Source: an uncultured Acetatifactor sp.
GTDB taxonomy: Bacteria > Bacillota > Clostridia > Lachnospirales > Lachnospiraceae
Length of the DNA stretch: 64,000 nt
Direction: 5' to 3'
NCBI GenBank assembly: GCA_910580225.1
Contig: CAJTXE010000001.1
Coordinates: 62,001 to 126,000, forward strand
The translations under genes were made by a program, and so were the position numbers. This document shows, piece by piece, positions 42,649 to 51,616 of the stretch (within the stretch, counting starts at the first letter, position 1; each line of letters opens with the position of its first letter). The notes beneath the pieces are model-generated. The model was not told where the DNA came from. It saw only the letters and a list, made by a program, of their open reading frames with translations, and did not search any database.

Positions 42649-44034
42649 TTATTTTGGTATGATCAGTACGACTTTGAATCCGCCGTATTCGCTGTGGCCG
42701 ATACACATTGTTCCATTATGGCCTTTTATAATCTGTTTCACAATAAGCAATCCCAGACCATGCCGTTGTTGGGTTGTATTGGTGTCGCAGATCATATAGT
42801 GGGGTGTCTTGTTTAAGCGGTCAATCTGTTGGTCGGAAACTCCTGTCCCGTTATCTTCAATGCAGATTCTGCAGGCCGTGTTGTCCTCATCCACGGACGC
42901 ATAAATCACACAGCCTTTTTCATTGTGGTTGATGCTGTTCTGAATCAGGTTTGCTATTGCGCGCTTGAGCAAATCCTTATCCGCGTTAATGTAACAGGCA
43001 GACAGGGTATCCGCAGTTTTCCATTCAAAGGAAAAGGTATCCTCAATATTCGTGTTCATAAAATCCACAACAACCTGCCGGACAATGGAGACTGCATTTT
43101 CCTGTTTCCTTGTCAGCGGCTGCATATCATATTCAAGTTTGGAAGCGAGATTGAGGTCATTAATCAAGTCTTTCATTCGGCTGCTTTGCCTTACAATGAC
43201 AGCGGCCTTTTTCCGCTCAGTTTCCGGCAGATTTTCTGAAGTTTCCAACTGTCCGGCATAACCAAGAATCATGGACAGCGGCGTTCTGACATCATGGGAA
43301 ACGCCCGCAATCCAGTTTGCCCTTGCAGTTTCTTTTTTTCGCAGCTGTTCAGCCTGGTTTTGCAGGATTGCAGACGTTTTGTTGATTTTTTCGGCTAATT
43401 CAGAGAGTACCCCTCGTTCCGTCAGGCAGACAGGACTGCCCCTTGACAAATCCTGTATTCCATTGGTTATTGGCCGAAGGGAACGCAGCAGCCTTGCATC
43501 AACAGCAGCATAGATGAGGAAAACGAACACAACATTGACGGCCAGAAGAAGCATTGTGTTCCTGGGTAAATCTGCAATAAAGCCATAGTCCCAGCTTGCC
43601 CTTGTATGCTTCCAAAATCTATCCTTGGGAAAGCCCAATACCAACAATCCGTTCTGGGCTGCTCCCGTAAATGTGGGGTATCCGTCTATATAGCCGCGGG
43701 TTAGCTCCGCTATATCCGACAAGGTGTACTGCAGAGGAATATTGTCAGGCAGATGGTCTGTGTGCCATACAACCTGCCGCGTATCATTGTCAATGAGGAC
43801 AGCCCAGGCATTTTCTTCCCTTAGTTTCGCCATAATATCATCAGATAGGGAATAGCCGCCATCTGTTAGTTGCAATGCGGCTGCTGCATGATCCGCCATA
43901 TCCCAGGGAGAAAATGTTGACGTATTTCCGACAAATAGGATGGCAAAAAAAGTAATATTCAAAATAACAAGCAGTATTATGCTTAACGTCATGATTCCCA
44001 TAAAGCGGCGTATTAGTTTCGGAATACTTTTCAT
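42649..44034 (-). CDS. Membrane histidine kinase of a peptide-resistance two-component system
   Basis: 461 residues. Two spans (about 12-35 and 183-203) flank an extracellular sensor domain of about 145 residues. HAMP, HisKA (GVSHDVRTPLSM with the phospho-His) and HATPase (NLIQNSINHNE, DNGTGVSD, RHGLGLLIV) follow. The layout resembles CprK/NisK-like kinases that sense antimicrobial peptides. It is one base downstream of its response regulator gene, on the same strand. The divergent LanFEG-like exporter is the obvious target. Confidence 0.9.
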   Translation of the reverse strand: MKSIPKLIRRFMGIMTLSIILLVILNITFFAILFVGNTSTFSPWDMADHAAAALQLTDGGYSLSDDIMAKLREENAWAVLIDNDTRQVVWHTDHLPDNIPLQYTLSDIAELTRGYIDGYPTFTGAAQNGLLVLGFPKDRFWKHTRASWDYGFIADLPRNTMLLLAVNVVFVFLIYAAVDARLLRSLRPITNGIQDLSRGSPVCLTERGVLSELAEKINKTSAILQNQAEQLRKKETARANWIAGVSHDVRTPLSMILGYAGQLETSENLPETERKKAAVIVRQSSRMKDLINDLNLASKLEYDMQPLTRKQENAVSIVRQVVVDFMNTNIEDTFSFEWKTADTLSACYINADKDLLKRAIANLIQNSINHNEKGCVIYASVDEDNTACRICIEDNGTGVSDQQIDRLNKTPHYMICDTNTTQQRHGLGLLIVKQIIKGHNGTMCIGHSEYGGFKVVLIIPK

Positions 44035-44035
44035 G

Positions 44036-44740
44036 CTATTTCCCTTCTACAATTAACTTATAACCTAATCCCTTGACGGTAACCAACGAGACGGGGCGCG
44101 AGGGATTTTGTTCTATTTTTTCTCTGATACGACGTATATGCGCCATTAAAGAATTCTCATATCCAAAGGGATTGTCGCCCCATGCCGCTTCGCACAATGC
44201 GTCAATCGTGACAATACGCCCTGCATTGCGGTATAAGACGGACAGCAAATCATGTTCTTTTGCCGTCAATGGGATATGTTCTCCCTGTTTGATGACTTCG
44301 GCACGGGAAAAGTCAATTTGGCTGTCACGCAGGCATACAAGAGGATTTTCGTCTTTGTAGCTTCTGCGCAGAATTGCCAGGACACGAAACAAAAGCTCTT
44401 TGGGCAAAAAAGGTTTGACGATATAATCATCAGCCCCCAAACCAAAGCCTTTGAATTTATCATCCTCTTCACCCCGGGCAGTCAGAAAAAGAATGGGGTA
44501 ATCGCCGCCTTTTTTTAACTGCTCCATTAACGCAAATCCGTTCCCGTCCGGAAGCATTACGTCAAGTATGGCCAATTCCGGGCGGGATTTTTCCGCCTGT
44601 TCCATGTCTTCCTTCACATTTTTTGCCGTTTTGATATTTTGAAATCCGTAATCCTTTAAAATCGACAGAACCAGATCCAAAAGGGCCTGTTCATCGTCAA
44701 CAAGCAGGATGCGTTTATTCAGCAGATAATCTTCCTTCAT
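44036..44740 (-). CDS. OmpR-family response regulator
   Basis: About 234 residues. The receiver has DDEQ, Asp in AILDVMLPDGNGF, Thr in FLTARGEED and Lys in VKPFLP. The winged-helix DNA-binding domain shows LTAKEHDLLSVLYRNAGRIV and MAHIRRIREKIE. The start is the ATG at 44740, with GGAGAG just before it; an in-frame ATG 18 bases upstream is less likely. It should bind the paired TGTAAGG sites in front of the divergent exporter operon. Confidence 0.91.
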   Translation of the reverse strand: MKEDYLLNKRILLVDDEQALLDLVLSILKDYGFQNIKTAKNVKEDMEQAEKSRPELAILDVMLPDGNGFALMEQLKKGGDYPILFLTARGEEDDKFKGFGLGADDYIVKPFLPKELLFRVLAILRRSYKDENPLVCLRDSQIDFSRAEVIKQGEHIPLTAKEHDLLSVLYRNAGRIVTIDALCEAAWGDNPFGYENSLMAHIRRIREKIEQNPSRPVSLVTVKGLGYKLIVEGK

Positions 44741-44945
44741 AGTACACTCTCCTTCCACAGCTATATCCGGGGCTGTCGCATTAAGAAATTCTATACAGGA
44801 TTCAGGCTGTCCGGTAATCTGGCATAGCTATATCTGGTGTTCATGACTCTAAATGAGACAGCCTTACGCTTCGCGAAATTATACTCCCTTCGCCGGGCAT
44901 CAATAGCTTTCTGTGGGCAAGAGCCATGCCTTTCACGTTATGTTA

Positions 44946-45016
44946 CCATGAACACAGCACGTTCATGGGCTGATGGCCATTTCACCGCTTTCTTCCCTGA
45001 ATAAGGTCATTTTACC
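44946..45016 (-). repeat. Dispersed hairpin repeat, second locus (inverted)
   Basis: Read on the minus strand this segment begins near AAAATGACCTTATTC, has AATGGCCAT in the middle, and ends CCATGAAC-N7-GTTCATGG, a perfect 8-bp hairpin. Unit order and spacing match the tandem units at 5133-5267. It lies between the divergent two-component and exporter genes. The rest of 44741-45130 holds the exporter promoter region and no gene. Confidence 0.7.
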
Positions 45017-45049
45017 ATATAACTGTGAATTTGGTTGGGTTTTTCGAAA

Positions 45050-45105
45050 ATGTAAGGTAGATGTAAGGGAAAGAGAATGTTGCCGCAAGGTTGCGTTGGT
45101 ATCAT
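45050..45105 (+). promoter_or_regulatory. Response-regulator box and promoter of the LanFEG-like operon
   Basis: ATGTAAGG at 45050-45057 is repeated exactly at 45061-45068, an 11-bp period typical of OmpR-family sites. TATCAT at 45100-45105 can serve as -10. The best -35 candidate 17 bp upstream (ATGTTG, 45077) is poor, which fits activation by the neighbouring regulator. Confidence 0.68.
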
Positions 45106-45130
45106 GTAGGCAACGAAAGGAGATGGTTTT

Positions 45131-45913
45131 ATGGAGTACATGATCACAACAAAACAGCTGACAAAAAAATACAAATCCTTTGCGGCTGTTCAAAACGTTT
45201 CACTGAACATTCGGAAAGGCAGCATTTACGGCTTTCTGGGTCCCAACGGCGCGGGAAAATCCACCACCATGAAAATGCTCTTGGGGCTGACCGCGCCCAC
45301 AAAAGGCAGTTTTATAATCGACGGAAAGCAATTTCCGAATGACCGCCTTTCCATTTTGAAAGAAGTAGGTTCCTTTATCGAATCCCCTTCTTTTTATGCA
45401 AATCTGACAGGCAGAGAAAACCTTGACATTATCCGCCGCATTTTGGGCCTTCCCAAAAGCAGCGTTGAGGACGCATTGGAGCTTGTGGGGCTTTCCGAAT
45501 TTGGCGGGCGGCTTGCAAAAAAATACTCGTTGGGCATGAAGCAGCGGTTGGGACTTGCAGGAGCCTTGTTGGGCAGACCGCCTGTCTTGATTTTAGACGA
45601 ACCCACAAATGGACTTGACCCATCCGGCATACATGAAATCCGAAATTTGATCAAATCGCTGCCCCGCCTTTACGATTGCACGGTTCTTATTTCTTCGCAT
45701 ATGCTGTCGGAAATCGAGTTAATGGCAGACGATATCGGAATACTCAATCATGGGCATCTGCTGTTTGAGGGCAGCCTGGACGAGTTGCGGCAGAATGCAC
45801 TGCAGTCGGGATTTGCTGCAGATCATAATAACGGCGTTGCCAATCTGGAAGAGATGTTCCTGTCTATGATTGATAAAGACAATGCTGACAGAAAGCAGAG
45901 GGCAAGGTTATGA
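45131..45913 (+). CDS. Lantibiotic-protection ABC transporter ATPase (LanF/CprA-like)
   Basis: 260 residues, one of three subunits that expel membrane-bound cationic peptides. Walker A is GPNGAGKST, the signature is YSLGMKQRLG and Walker B is VLILDEPTNGLD. The Q-loop Gln is replaced by Glu84 (GSFIESPSFY). This E-loop is the mark of LanF immunity ATPases. GAAAGGAGATGG precedes the ATG. The stop overlaps the next gene by four bases (ATGA). Confidence 0.9.
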   Translation: MEYMITTKQLTKKYKSFAAVQNVSLNIRKGSIYGFLGPNGAGKSTTMKMLLGLTAPTKGSFIIDGKQFPNDRLSILKEVGSFIESPSFYANLTGRENLDIIRRILGLPKSSVEDALELVGLSEFGGRLAKKYSLGMKQRLGLAGALLGRPPVLILDEPTNGLDPSGIHEIRNLIKSLPRLYDCTVLISSHMLSEIELMADDIGILNHGHLLFEGSLDELRQNALQSGFAADHNNGVANLEEMFLSMIDKDNADRKQRARL

Positions 45914-46647
45914 GTATCACCATGAGAACATTTGTAATTGAGCTGAAAAAAGAAAAGCGCACAGGGATTATTCCGTTCCTGCTTGCAGTGGGAATTTTGG
46001 GGGCAGCATACGCCTTTGCCTTTTTTCTGGTGCGGAAGGACAGTCTTTTGAACCTGCCGTTAGCGCCCATGGATGTGCTGCTTACGCAGTTGTATGGCGT
46101 GATTATGGTTCTGAATATGTTCGGTATCATCATGTCCGCCTGTATGATCTACAATATGGAGTTTAAGGGAAGCGCCGTTAAAAAAATGTATATGCTTCCT
46201 ATGAGTGTTCCGCTTATGTATTTTTGGAAATTTTTGATTATAACGGTTATGGTCCTGATTGCAATTGTTTTTCAGAATCTGGCCCTTACGAAAATTGGTC
46301 TGACGGATTTACCCCGGGGCGCATTTGCGTTCGGAAAGCTGCTGTCTTTTGCCGGGTATTCCTTTATAACGTCCATGCCCGTATTTTCTTTTATGGTTTT
46401 CGCAGCTTCCCGGTTTGAAAATATGTGGGTGCCTCTGGGTATAGGCGTTGCAGGCTTTTTAAGCGGTATGGCATTGGCTTCGTCAAATCATCTTCTGTTC
46501 TGCATACATCCCTTTGTGATTATGCTGAAGCCCGCTGTTGCCATGAGCGCACAGCCGGATCTGACAGTTGTGATTTTTTCACTGGTTGAAACAGCTCTTT
46601 TTCTTTTTGCCGGATTATGGGCTGCGAAATACCTGCGTTACGAATAG
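45910..46647 (+). CDS. Lantibiotic-protection ABC permease (LanE-like)
   Basis: 245 residues with six predicted spans and very short loops, the usual form of LanE/LanG permeases of about 240-250 residues. The start has MRTFVIELKKEKRTG, then a first span IIPFLLAVGILGAAYAFAFF. It overlaps the ATPase gene and is followed after 13 bases by the second permease. It forms a heteromeric channel with it. Confidence 0.86.
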   Translation: MSITMRTFVIELKKEKRTGIIPFLLAVGILGAAYAFAFFLVRKDSLLNLPLAPMDVLLTQLYGVIMVLNMFGIIMSACMIYNMEFKGSAVKKMYMLPMSVPLMYFWKFLIITVMVLIAIVFQNLALTKIGLTDLPRGAFAFGKLLSFAGYSFITSMPVFSFMVFAASRFENMWVPLGIGVAGFLSGMALASSNHLLFCIHPFVIMLKPAVAMSAQPDLTVVIFSLVETALFLFAGLWAAKYLRYE

Positions 46648-46660
46648 GGAGGTGCAGGAC

Positions 46661-47425
46661 ATGGGTTTTTGGGAACTGCTGAAAATTGAATTGATGAAAG
46701 TAAAACGAGGGAAAATGATTCCCCTGCTTTTTATCGCGCCGCTGTTGGTTGTGGCTTCCGGCGTGGCAAATCTGCAGAATTATTTTTCGCCGGAATATAC
46801 CAACGCATGGGCGGCGATGTTCATTCAGAGCGCTTTGGTTTATGCCTATTATCTGCTTCCGTTCAGCATGATAGTGGTATGCGTGATGATTGCGGGACGG
46901 GAAACGGGGAACAACGGAATTTTGAAAATGTTGGCCCTGCCCGTCAGCCGTCCTGCCCTGTCGGCCGCAAAATTCTGCGTGATTCTCTTTTACTTGTGGA
47001 TGGAAATGGTTGTTTTTCTTGCTGTCTTTGTGATAACAGGGTTGATTGCAACGAGCAGTACAGGAATTACGGAGGCTTTACCCATTCTGTATTTATTGAA
47101 GTGGTGTGCCGGATTATTTTTTACTATGCTTCCCGGTGCGGCCACAATGTGGGCCATTACAGTACTATTTGAAAAGCCATTCCTGTCTGTGGGCTTAAAC
47201 CTGCTTCTTGTTATCCCCGGCGTGCTTATGGCGAATACACCCCTTTGGGTGGTTTACCCCTATTGTTACAGCGGTTATCTGGTTTCCTGCTCCCTCCATG
47301 ATTTTACGGCAGAGGGCGTCAGCACTGGTTTTGACCTGGTCCCGTTTTTGCCATGTGCCGTTCTGGTTTTCGTATTGGTACTTACCGTGTCGGTAAGGTG
47401 TTTTGGAAAAAAGGAAATGAGGTAA
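46661..47425 (+). CDS. Lantibiotic-protection ABC permease (LanG-like)
   Basis: 254 residues with six predicted spans. It begins MGFWELLKIELMKVKRGKMI, the cytoplasmic start typical of LanG, and contains AGRETGNNGILKMLALPVSR, which resembles the coupling region of the partner permease. GGGAGGTG lies before the ATG at 46661; the frame open from 46586 overlaps the previous gene and lacks a ribosome site. It is the last gene of the exporter operon, 19 bases from a convergent Rpn gene. Confidence 0.86.
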   Translation: MGFWELLKIELMKVKRGKMIPLLFIAPLLVVASGVANLQNYFSPEYTNAWAAMFIQSALVYAYYLLPFSMIVVCVMIAGRETGNNGILKMLALPVSRPALSAAKFCVILFYLWMEMVVFLAVFVITGLIATSSTGITEALPILYLLKWCAGLFFTMLPGAATMWAITVLFEKPFLSVGLNLLLVIPGVLMANTPLWVVYPYCYSGYLVSCSLHDFTAEGVSTGFDLVPFLPCAVLVFVLVLTVSVRCFGKKEMR

Positions 47426-47444
47426 GCAGCGGGAAAATATATAA

Positions 47445-48428
47445 TCAGGAATACCCGGCCTTTTTCATTTCCCTGCAGAACTCTGCCTCCGGAAGCTTTG
47501 CCCGCCGGGCGGCTTCCGCAGGTTTGACCAGTCCGTCATTGACCAGGGAAAAGAGGGTTTTCAGGGTGCCGGATCGTTCCCCCTGTTTTTGCCCTTGTTT
47601 TCTGCCTTTTTTCATAGCATATTTTTCGATATCGTCCAAAGCTTTACACATATCTGCTTCCTCCTCTCTGCTGTCTTGATTCCACTGGTACTGCAGGCAG
47701 TCTCTGAATTTTTTGATATTGGTGCAGGAATCTATTACATCGACAGCGCTCCTTGGTATCCGGGAAAAATAGGCCCGGTTATCCTGTATGTATTTTCTGT
47801 ATTGCTTTGCGGAAGCGGTACGGTTCAGAATGCCCAACACGTATTTCAGATCAGAGTCCATTTTCTGCAAGTCCTTTTCCGGAATGTTTCTCATGGAGAC
47901 CAGATGGACTCTGTAGTCTCCGGCCAGATCCTGCAGTTTTTCGGGCAGTGCGGATATGTCTGCAGACATGTCTTTCAGGCACAGGGGACCAGTCCACTGT
48001 TTTCTGCCCCAGTAGAGCATTAAATTGAAAACAGGTTCCAGTCGGTCTTCCCGCTTATAGCGGTATTTGAAATCGTCGCCGCTTCCGTAATGTACTTTAT
48101 CTGTGGTATTGCGTTCCTGAATCCGGTCAATGTTCCTGCCATAGGTAAGGCAGTCCATTTCCATCACACGCCAGGGATAAGTCAGATTGACAGTTTCCTG
48201 GTTTTCCAGTCCCAATAGAAATTGGAATCCCCATGCGCGGGCTTTTCCCAGAAAATCCCTTTCCCGGAAGGAAAGTTTTCCGTTGGCATCCCTTACCGGA
48301 ACAAATCCCCCGGTTTCTTCACAGGCCCAGTCTTCGGGCAGTTTCTCGCCCAGATAGTATTCCAGAACGGACCGGATTCTGTCAGGACGGCTCATGTAGG
48401 CTTTCAGTGCATTGTTTGGCGCTCCCAT
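47445..48428 (-). CDS. Rpn family PD-(D/E)XK nuclease / putative transposase
   Basis: 327 residues. RLEPVFNLMLYWGRKQWTGP is the typical core of Rpn-like proteins of Lachnospiraceae, followed by a helical region and the usual charged tail (KKGRKQGQKQGERSG). Rpn proteins are DNA nucleases that promote recA-independent recombination and move by unclear means. They are frequent in accessory regions. This copy is full length and intact. Its position beside the peptide-resistance genes may mark an insertion boundary. Confidence 0.8.
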   Translation of the reverse strand: MGAPNNALKAYMSRPDRIRSVLEYYLGEKLPEDWACEETGGFVPVRDANGKLSFRERDFLGKARAWGFQFLLGLENQETVNLTYPWRVMEMDCLTYGRNIDRIQERNTTDKVHYGSGDDFKYRYKREDRLEPVFNLMLYWGRKQWTGPLCLKDMSADISALPEKLQDLAGDYRVHLVSMRNIPEKDLQKMDSDLKYVLGILNRTASAKQYRKYIQDNRAYFSRIPRSAVDVIDSCTNIKKFRDCLQYQWNQDSREEEADMCKALDDIEKYAMKKGRKQGQKQGERSGTLKTLFSLVNDGLVKPAEAARRAKLPEAEFCREMKKAGYS

Positions 48429-49074
48429 GTTTTCCTTTCCCTAGGGCGGCATGCAAAAATCTCTTCTATGGCGTGTGGAGAGTTCGCCCTGTCTCATGAT
48501 AATGATACTTGGTGTAAGCAGGGGACTCTGAAATGATAGAAGGTCAGAAATACAGTCTCGCAGGCTCTTGGCTGCGGATGGAATATCCTGCTTGTTGAAA
48601 AGGATGTTAGAATATGAATGATACTCTGTCACAACCTCTTGTGGCTTATTATATCATGGAAAGCAGGGATGTGCAACAGAAACGTGAAAATCAACCTCAT
48701 AATGCATACCTAATAAAAAGCCATTTCTTTTCTTGAAAAAACAGGAAAAAGAGTCTATACTGGAAGAAACATTTGCAGCAAGCAGGCGCAAGAGGGTGTC
48801 TGGGAGGAACAGGAAAACGGGAAACGGCCCGGTATGCCCCTGGAGACCATTGCGAGGGTCCTGGGCCGTTACTGCGAACGGAGTGAACAAGTACTTCTGG
48901 GCCTGCCTGTGGGCTTGCTGTGAGGATTTGAAATTGATTCAGGAAAGGAGTAGGGTAATATGTTTATATGGAGGAGAGGTTTCGGTTTTCAGATTTCATG
49001 AACCGGTAAATCACCGGGGACGGCGATATAATTGTGCTCTTTTTGATCAGGGTTTACGATTGAAAGGAGCGAAA
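48429..49074. other. Gene-poor stretch of 646 bases
   Basis: No convincing full gene is seen. A stop-to-stop frame at 48717-48932 on the plus strand contains QAQEGVWEEQENGKRPG and then MPLETIARVLGRYCERSEQ, which looks coding-like but has no start signal or family match. I treat it as a possible gene remnant. The first part must hold the promoter of the minus-strand Rpn gene. Confidence 0.4.
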
Positions 49075-49362
49075 ATGAATTATATCAATGCGAAGGCCGT
49101 ATTGCCGGAAGAACTGATAAAAGAGATACAGAAATACGTAAACGGCATTAGTTTATACATACCGCAGCTGCCGCGGGAAAGAGGGGTCTGCAGCTATAGG
49201 ATGGAGCTGTGCCGGAGAAACCAGGAAATCTGCAGACTGTTTCTGCAGGGGAAAAAGGTGCCGGAACTGGCGGCGCAATATTATCTGTCAGAGAAGAGCA
49301 TTTACCGGATTCTGGGTGAGATGCGGGAGAGAAATGAGAATTCTGGACAGCAGAAAGCCTGA
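49075..49362 (+). CDS. CD3324-family small HTH protein
   Basis: 95 residues. The opening MNYINAKAVLPEELIKEIQK followed by YVNGISLYIPQ is the strongly conserved start of CD3324-type proteins of Clostridia. The C-terminal half (RNQEICRLFLQGKKVPELAA, YYLSEKSIYRILGEM) is a helix-turn-helix that recalls the Mor-like or sigma-4-type fold. Its target is unknown. GAAAGGAG sits 5 bases before the ATG; the long open frame from 48733 is upstream sequence. Confidence 0.85.
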   Translation: MNYINAKAVLPEELIKEIQKYVNGISLYIPQLPRERGVCSYRMELCRRNQEICRLFLQGKKVPELAAQYYLSEKSIYRILGEMRERNENSGQQKA

Positions 49363-49439
49363 AAGAAGGGAATGGTGTTACTGTTTACAGGTTCCTTCGC
49401 GAAATGGTTTCTCCTGTTCTTTTTGACTGAAGGATAAGA

Positions 49440-49468
49440 ATGACACACAGGCGTTTCCATGTTATACT
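49440..49468 (+). promoter_or_regulatory. Promoter of the CPT-like kinase gene
   Basis: ATGACA (49440-49445), 17 bases, TATACT (49463-49468), 25 bases before the ATG. Confidence 0.7.
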
Positions 49469-49493
49469 GGGATCAACCAGGAGGATAAGAGAC

Positions 49494-50012
49494 ATGGAAA
49501 AAGGAAGAATCATTTTTTTAAATGGTGTTACCAGTGCGGGCAAAACGTCTATTGTGGAAGCGCTTCAGGACCGGGAGGATGTATTTTTTTATGTGGTGGC
49601 CAATGACCTCTTCCAGGAAATGGTGGGGGAGCGGTATTTGCGTGATAATTACTGGAAATATCTCAGCGAGGTGATTATCATGATGTACCATTCGGCAAAG
49701 CTGTATTCCGATATGGGGAAGAATGTAATTATTGACGGAATTTTGGTGGAGAGGGAAGAACTGAAGCCCCATTATCTCCGGCTTCTGGAAATTCTGAAAG
49801 ACAATCCCCTGGATATTGTAGAGGTACATTGTCCGTTGGAGGTGTGCAGACAGCGAAACATCATCCGTGGAGACAGGTACGAAAATCAGTCACAGGAACA
49901 GTACGAAATAATAGCTAAAGACATTCGGTACAGCGCCAGAGTAGATACCAGTGCCTGCAGCGCGCATGAATGTGCGGACCAAATTATCAGGGAACTGTTA
50001 AAAAAGAAATGA
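49494..50012 (+). CDS. P-loop kinase resembling chloramphenicol phosphotransferase
   Basis: 172 residues. The P-loop GVTSAGKTS (about 11-19) follows IIFLN, as in the chloramphenicol phosphotransferase (CPT)-like family. VIIDGILVERE and VEVHCPLEVCRQRNIIRGDR supply the substrate Asp and lid Arg region. Such proteins phosphorylate small hydroxylated molecules. Chloramphenicol itself is not implied, since most relatives have unknown substrates. GGAGG precedes the ATG, and the gene has its own promoter and terminator. Confidence 0.8.
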   Translation: MEKGRIIFLNGVTSAGKTSIVEALQDREDVFFYVVANDLFQEMVGERYLRDNYWKYLSEVIIMMYHSAKLYSDMGKNVIIDGILVEREELKPHYLRLLEILKDNPLDIVEVHCPLEVCRQRNIIRGDRYENQSQEQYEIIAKDIRYSARVDTSACSAHECADQIIRELLKKK

Positions 50013-50126
50013 GGTAAGCTGCGGACCATGACAGCCGCCACAGAGACCCTGCGCCGGGCCAATGCCTGGTACTTAAAGCAGCGTCTCCTTCATGGCGCAG
50101 ACTATCTTCTCATGAATGACGCATAT

Positions 50127-50172
50127 GAGGCGAAGGTTTCTCTATAAGCTCCTTCGCCTCTGTTTCTTTTCT
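50127..50172 (+). terminator. Terminator after the CPT-like kinase
   Basis: GAGGCGAAGG (50127-50136) and CCTTCGCCTC (50151-50160) form a perfect 10-bp stem followed by TGTTTCTTTTCTT. Confidence 0.88.
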
Positions 50173-50227
50173 TCTGCTATGCCTTTTTCTCAAAGTCTTC
50201 TGACTGGAAAGAACAGATGCCACATTC

Positions 50228-50268
50228 CCCTTCCGGGGCAGCCAAAATCATGTGCTGCCCCGGAAGGG
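50228..50268 (-). terminator. 15-bp perfect hairpin behind the AraC gene
   Basis: CCCTTCCGGGGCAGC (50228-50242) and GCTGCCCCGGAAGGG (50254-50268) pair fully around 11 bases. It lies just past the stop of the minus-strand regulator. A T-rich tract is weak on that strand. Confidence 0.6.
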
Positions 50269-50285
50269 ATACTGCCGCAGGTCCC

Positions 50286-51212
50286 TTATCCCAGTCGTTT
50301 CACCGGTATCCAGATGGCACTTTCGTAATTTTCACTGTCTGTATCGCTGCCGGAATACCACTCAATATTCAGATGGAACGCCATCTCATACTCCCTGTTT
50401 CCGGGAAGCCACTCCCTGAATATCCGCGTGTTAACCGTCTGCAGCGCGTTGGGCATGGTGCCGGTGCATCTGAATTTCGCCCACTCACTGGCAGGAATGT
50501 CGATAACCTTCATCCCCTCCGGCACTTCACCGCCCTGATAGGCCCCGGCAATATAATAACGGAAATGTTCCGCATCGCCTTCGTCCTCCAAGCAGACGCC
50601 GAATTCTCCCACTGCGCACTCCGCGATGACCTGCCGGATGCCTTCCTCTGCCGGCCCCCCGGCTGCATCCTGTCCGCAGTATTTCCCGCAGAATTCCTGC
50701 CAGAATTTAGGAATCTCCTGGTAGGAGTTTTCATAGGAAAACACCCTTTCAAACCCGATCATCTTCATGGCTTCTCTTTTTTCAATCCTGTACTCCATCC
50801 TGCTGCCTCCTTTTACTGAAATCTCCACTGTCAACGGAAGAAATACCTTGATCTGATGCGGCTGTGTCCGAAGCTGCATGGGAGATACCCCATGGAAGCG
50901 GGTGAAAGCCCTGGTAAAGCTCTCCGGTGTATCATACCGGTACTTGTACGCCAGATCTATGACCTTCCCTTTCCCGCCGCCCCGGGCTTCATTCCCGGAA
51001 GTATTGGACTTCAGCACCTCCAGGCCTGCCAGATACAGCCTGCGGTTCCTCAAATACTCTCCGATGGAATATCCCGTAATGATTTTAAAGCACTTCTGGA
51101 AATAAAAAGGGGAAAGATACACTGCATCCGCCACTTCCTGCGCGCCAATGTCTTCCAGCAGATGCTCCTCCATGTAGTCGATTGCCGTCTTTAATCCCGT
51201 CAGCCAGTCCAT
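50286..51212 (-). CDS. AraC-type regulator with GyrI-like effector domain
   Basis: About 308 residues. The N-terminal double HTH (LLEDIGAQEVADAVYLSPFY, then YDTPESFTRAFTRFHGVSP) is followed by a GyrI-like small-molecule-binding domain (about 155-308), as in BmrR/Rob-type drug sensors. A Gly/Ser-rich insertion (SNTSGNEARGGGKG) separates the two HTH units, where only a short linker is usual. GGGAGG lies before the ATG at 51212; the open frame upstream is not needed. Its target is unknown; the drug-like effector role is inferred. Confidence 0.88.
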   Translation of the reverse strand: MDWLTGLKTAIDYMEEHLLEDIGAQEVADAVYLSPFYFQKCFKIITGYSIGEYLRNRRLYLAGLEVLKSNTSGNEARGGGKGKVIDLAYKYRYDTPESFTRAFTRFHGVSPMQLRTQPHQIKVFLPLTVEISVKGGSRMEYRIEKREAMKMIGFERVFSYENSYQEIPKFWQEFCGKYCGQDAAGGPAEEGIRQVIAECAVGEFGVCLEDEGDAEHFRYYIAGAYQGGEVPEGMKVIDIPASEWAKFRCTGTMPNALQTVNTRIFREWLPGNREYEMAFHLNIEWYSGSDTDSENYESAIWIPVKRLG

Positions 51213-51535
51213 GCTTCCTCCCTGCCGCCCTCCGATTTCGGATGGCCTTCCGTCCGTTTCCCTTAGTGACAAATCCATAATACCCTTTCCGCCCGTAAAA
51301 ATCCTGACTTTTTCTGCTCGGTCTTGTTGGCTGTGCCTCACTTCCTGACCGCTCCCGCCCGGACATTACCTGGAATGCGGCTGCTTTTCGTGTTTTCATG
51401 GGTTTGTTTTTCGATGACAAAATGATGTTTTTCCCCACAAGCTCTGACAAGTCCCTTCCGCGGAATCAATAATTGCAAGGTGTCGATTTACTTTTCTCAG
51501 GAAAAATGCTATCCTGTAAGAAAGTGAAAAAATCG

Positions 51536-51567
51536 GTAACAGTTCAGCGCCCTGTCTGAACTGTTAC
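51536..51567. other. 12-bp perfect inverted repeat upstream of the SGNH gene
   Basis: GTAACAGTTCAG (51536-51547), 8 bases, CTGAACTGTTAC (51556-51567). A TGGTAAAAT extended -10 (51576-51584) follows, so the palindrome covers the -35 area and could be an operator. A dispersed palindromic element is the alternative. The rest of the gap 51213-51616 shows nothing clear. Confidence 0.55.
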
Positions 51568-51616
51568 AAAAATTGTGGTAAAATACAGAGAAAAACAGAT
51601 AAGGAGGCATCCTGCC

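Noticed and set aside
48717..48932. Coding-like frame containing MPLETIARVLGRYCERSEQ
   Set aside because: No start codon or ribosome site and no family I can name; kept only as a possible remnant in the gap entry.
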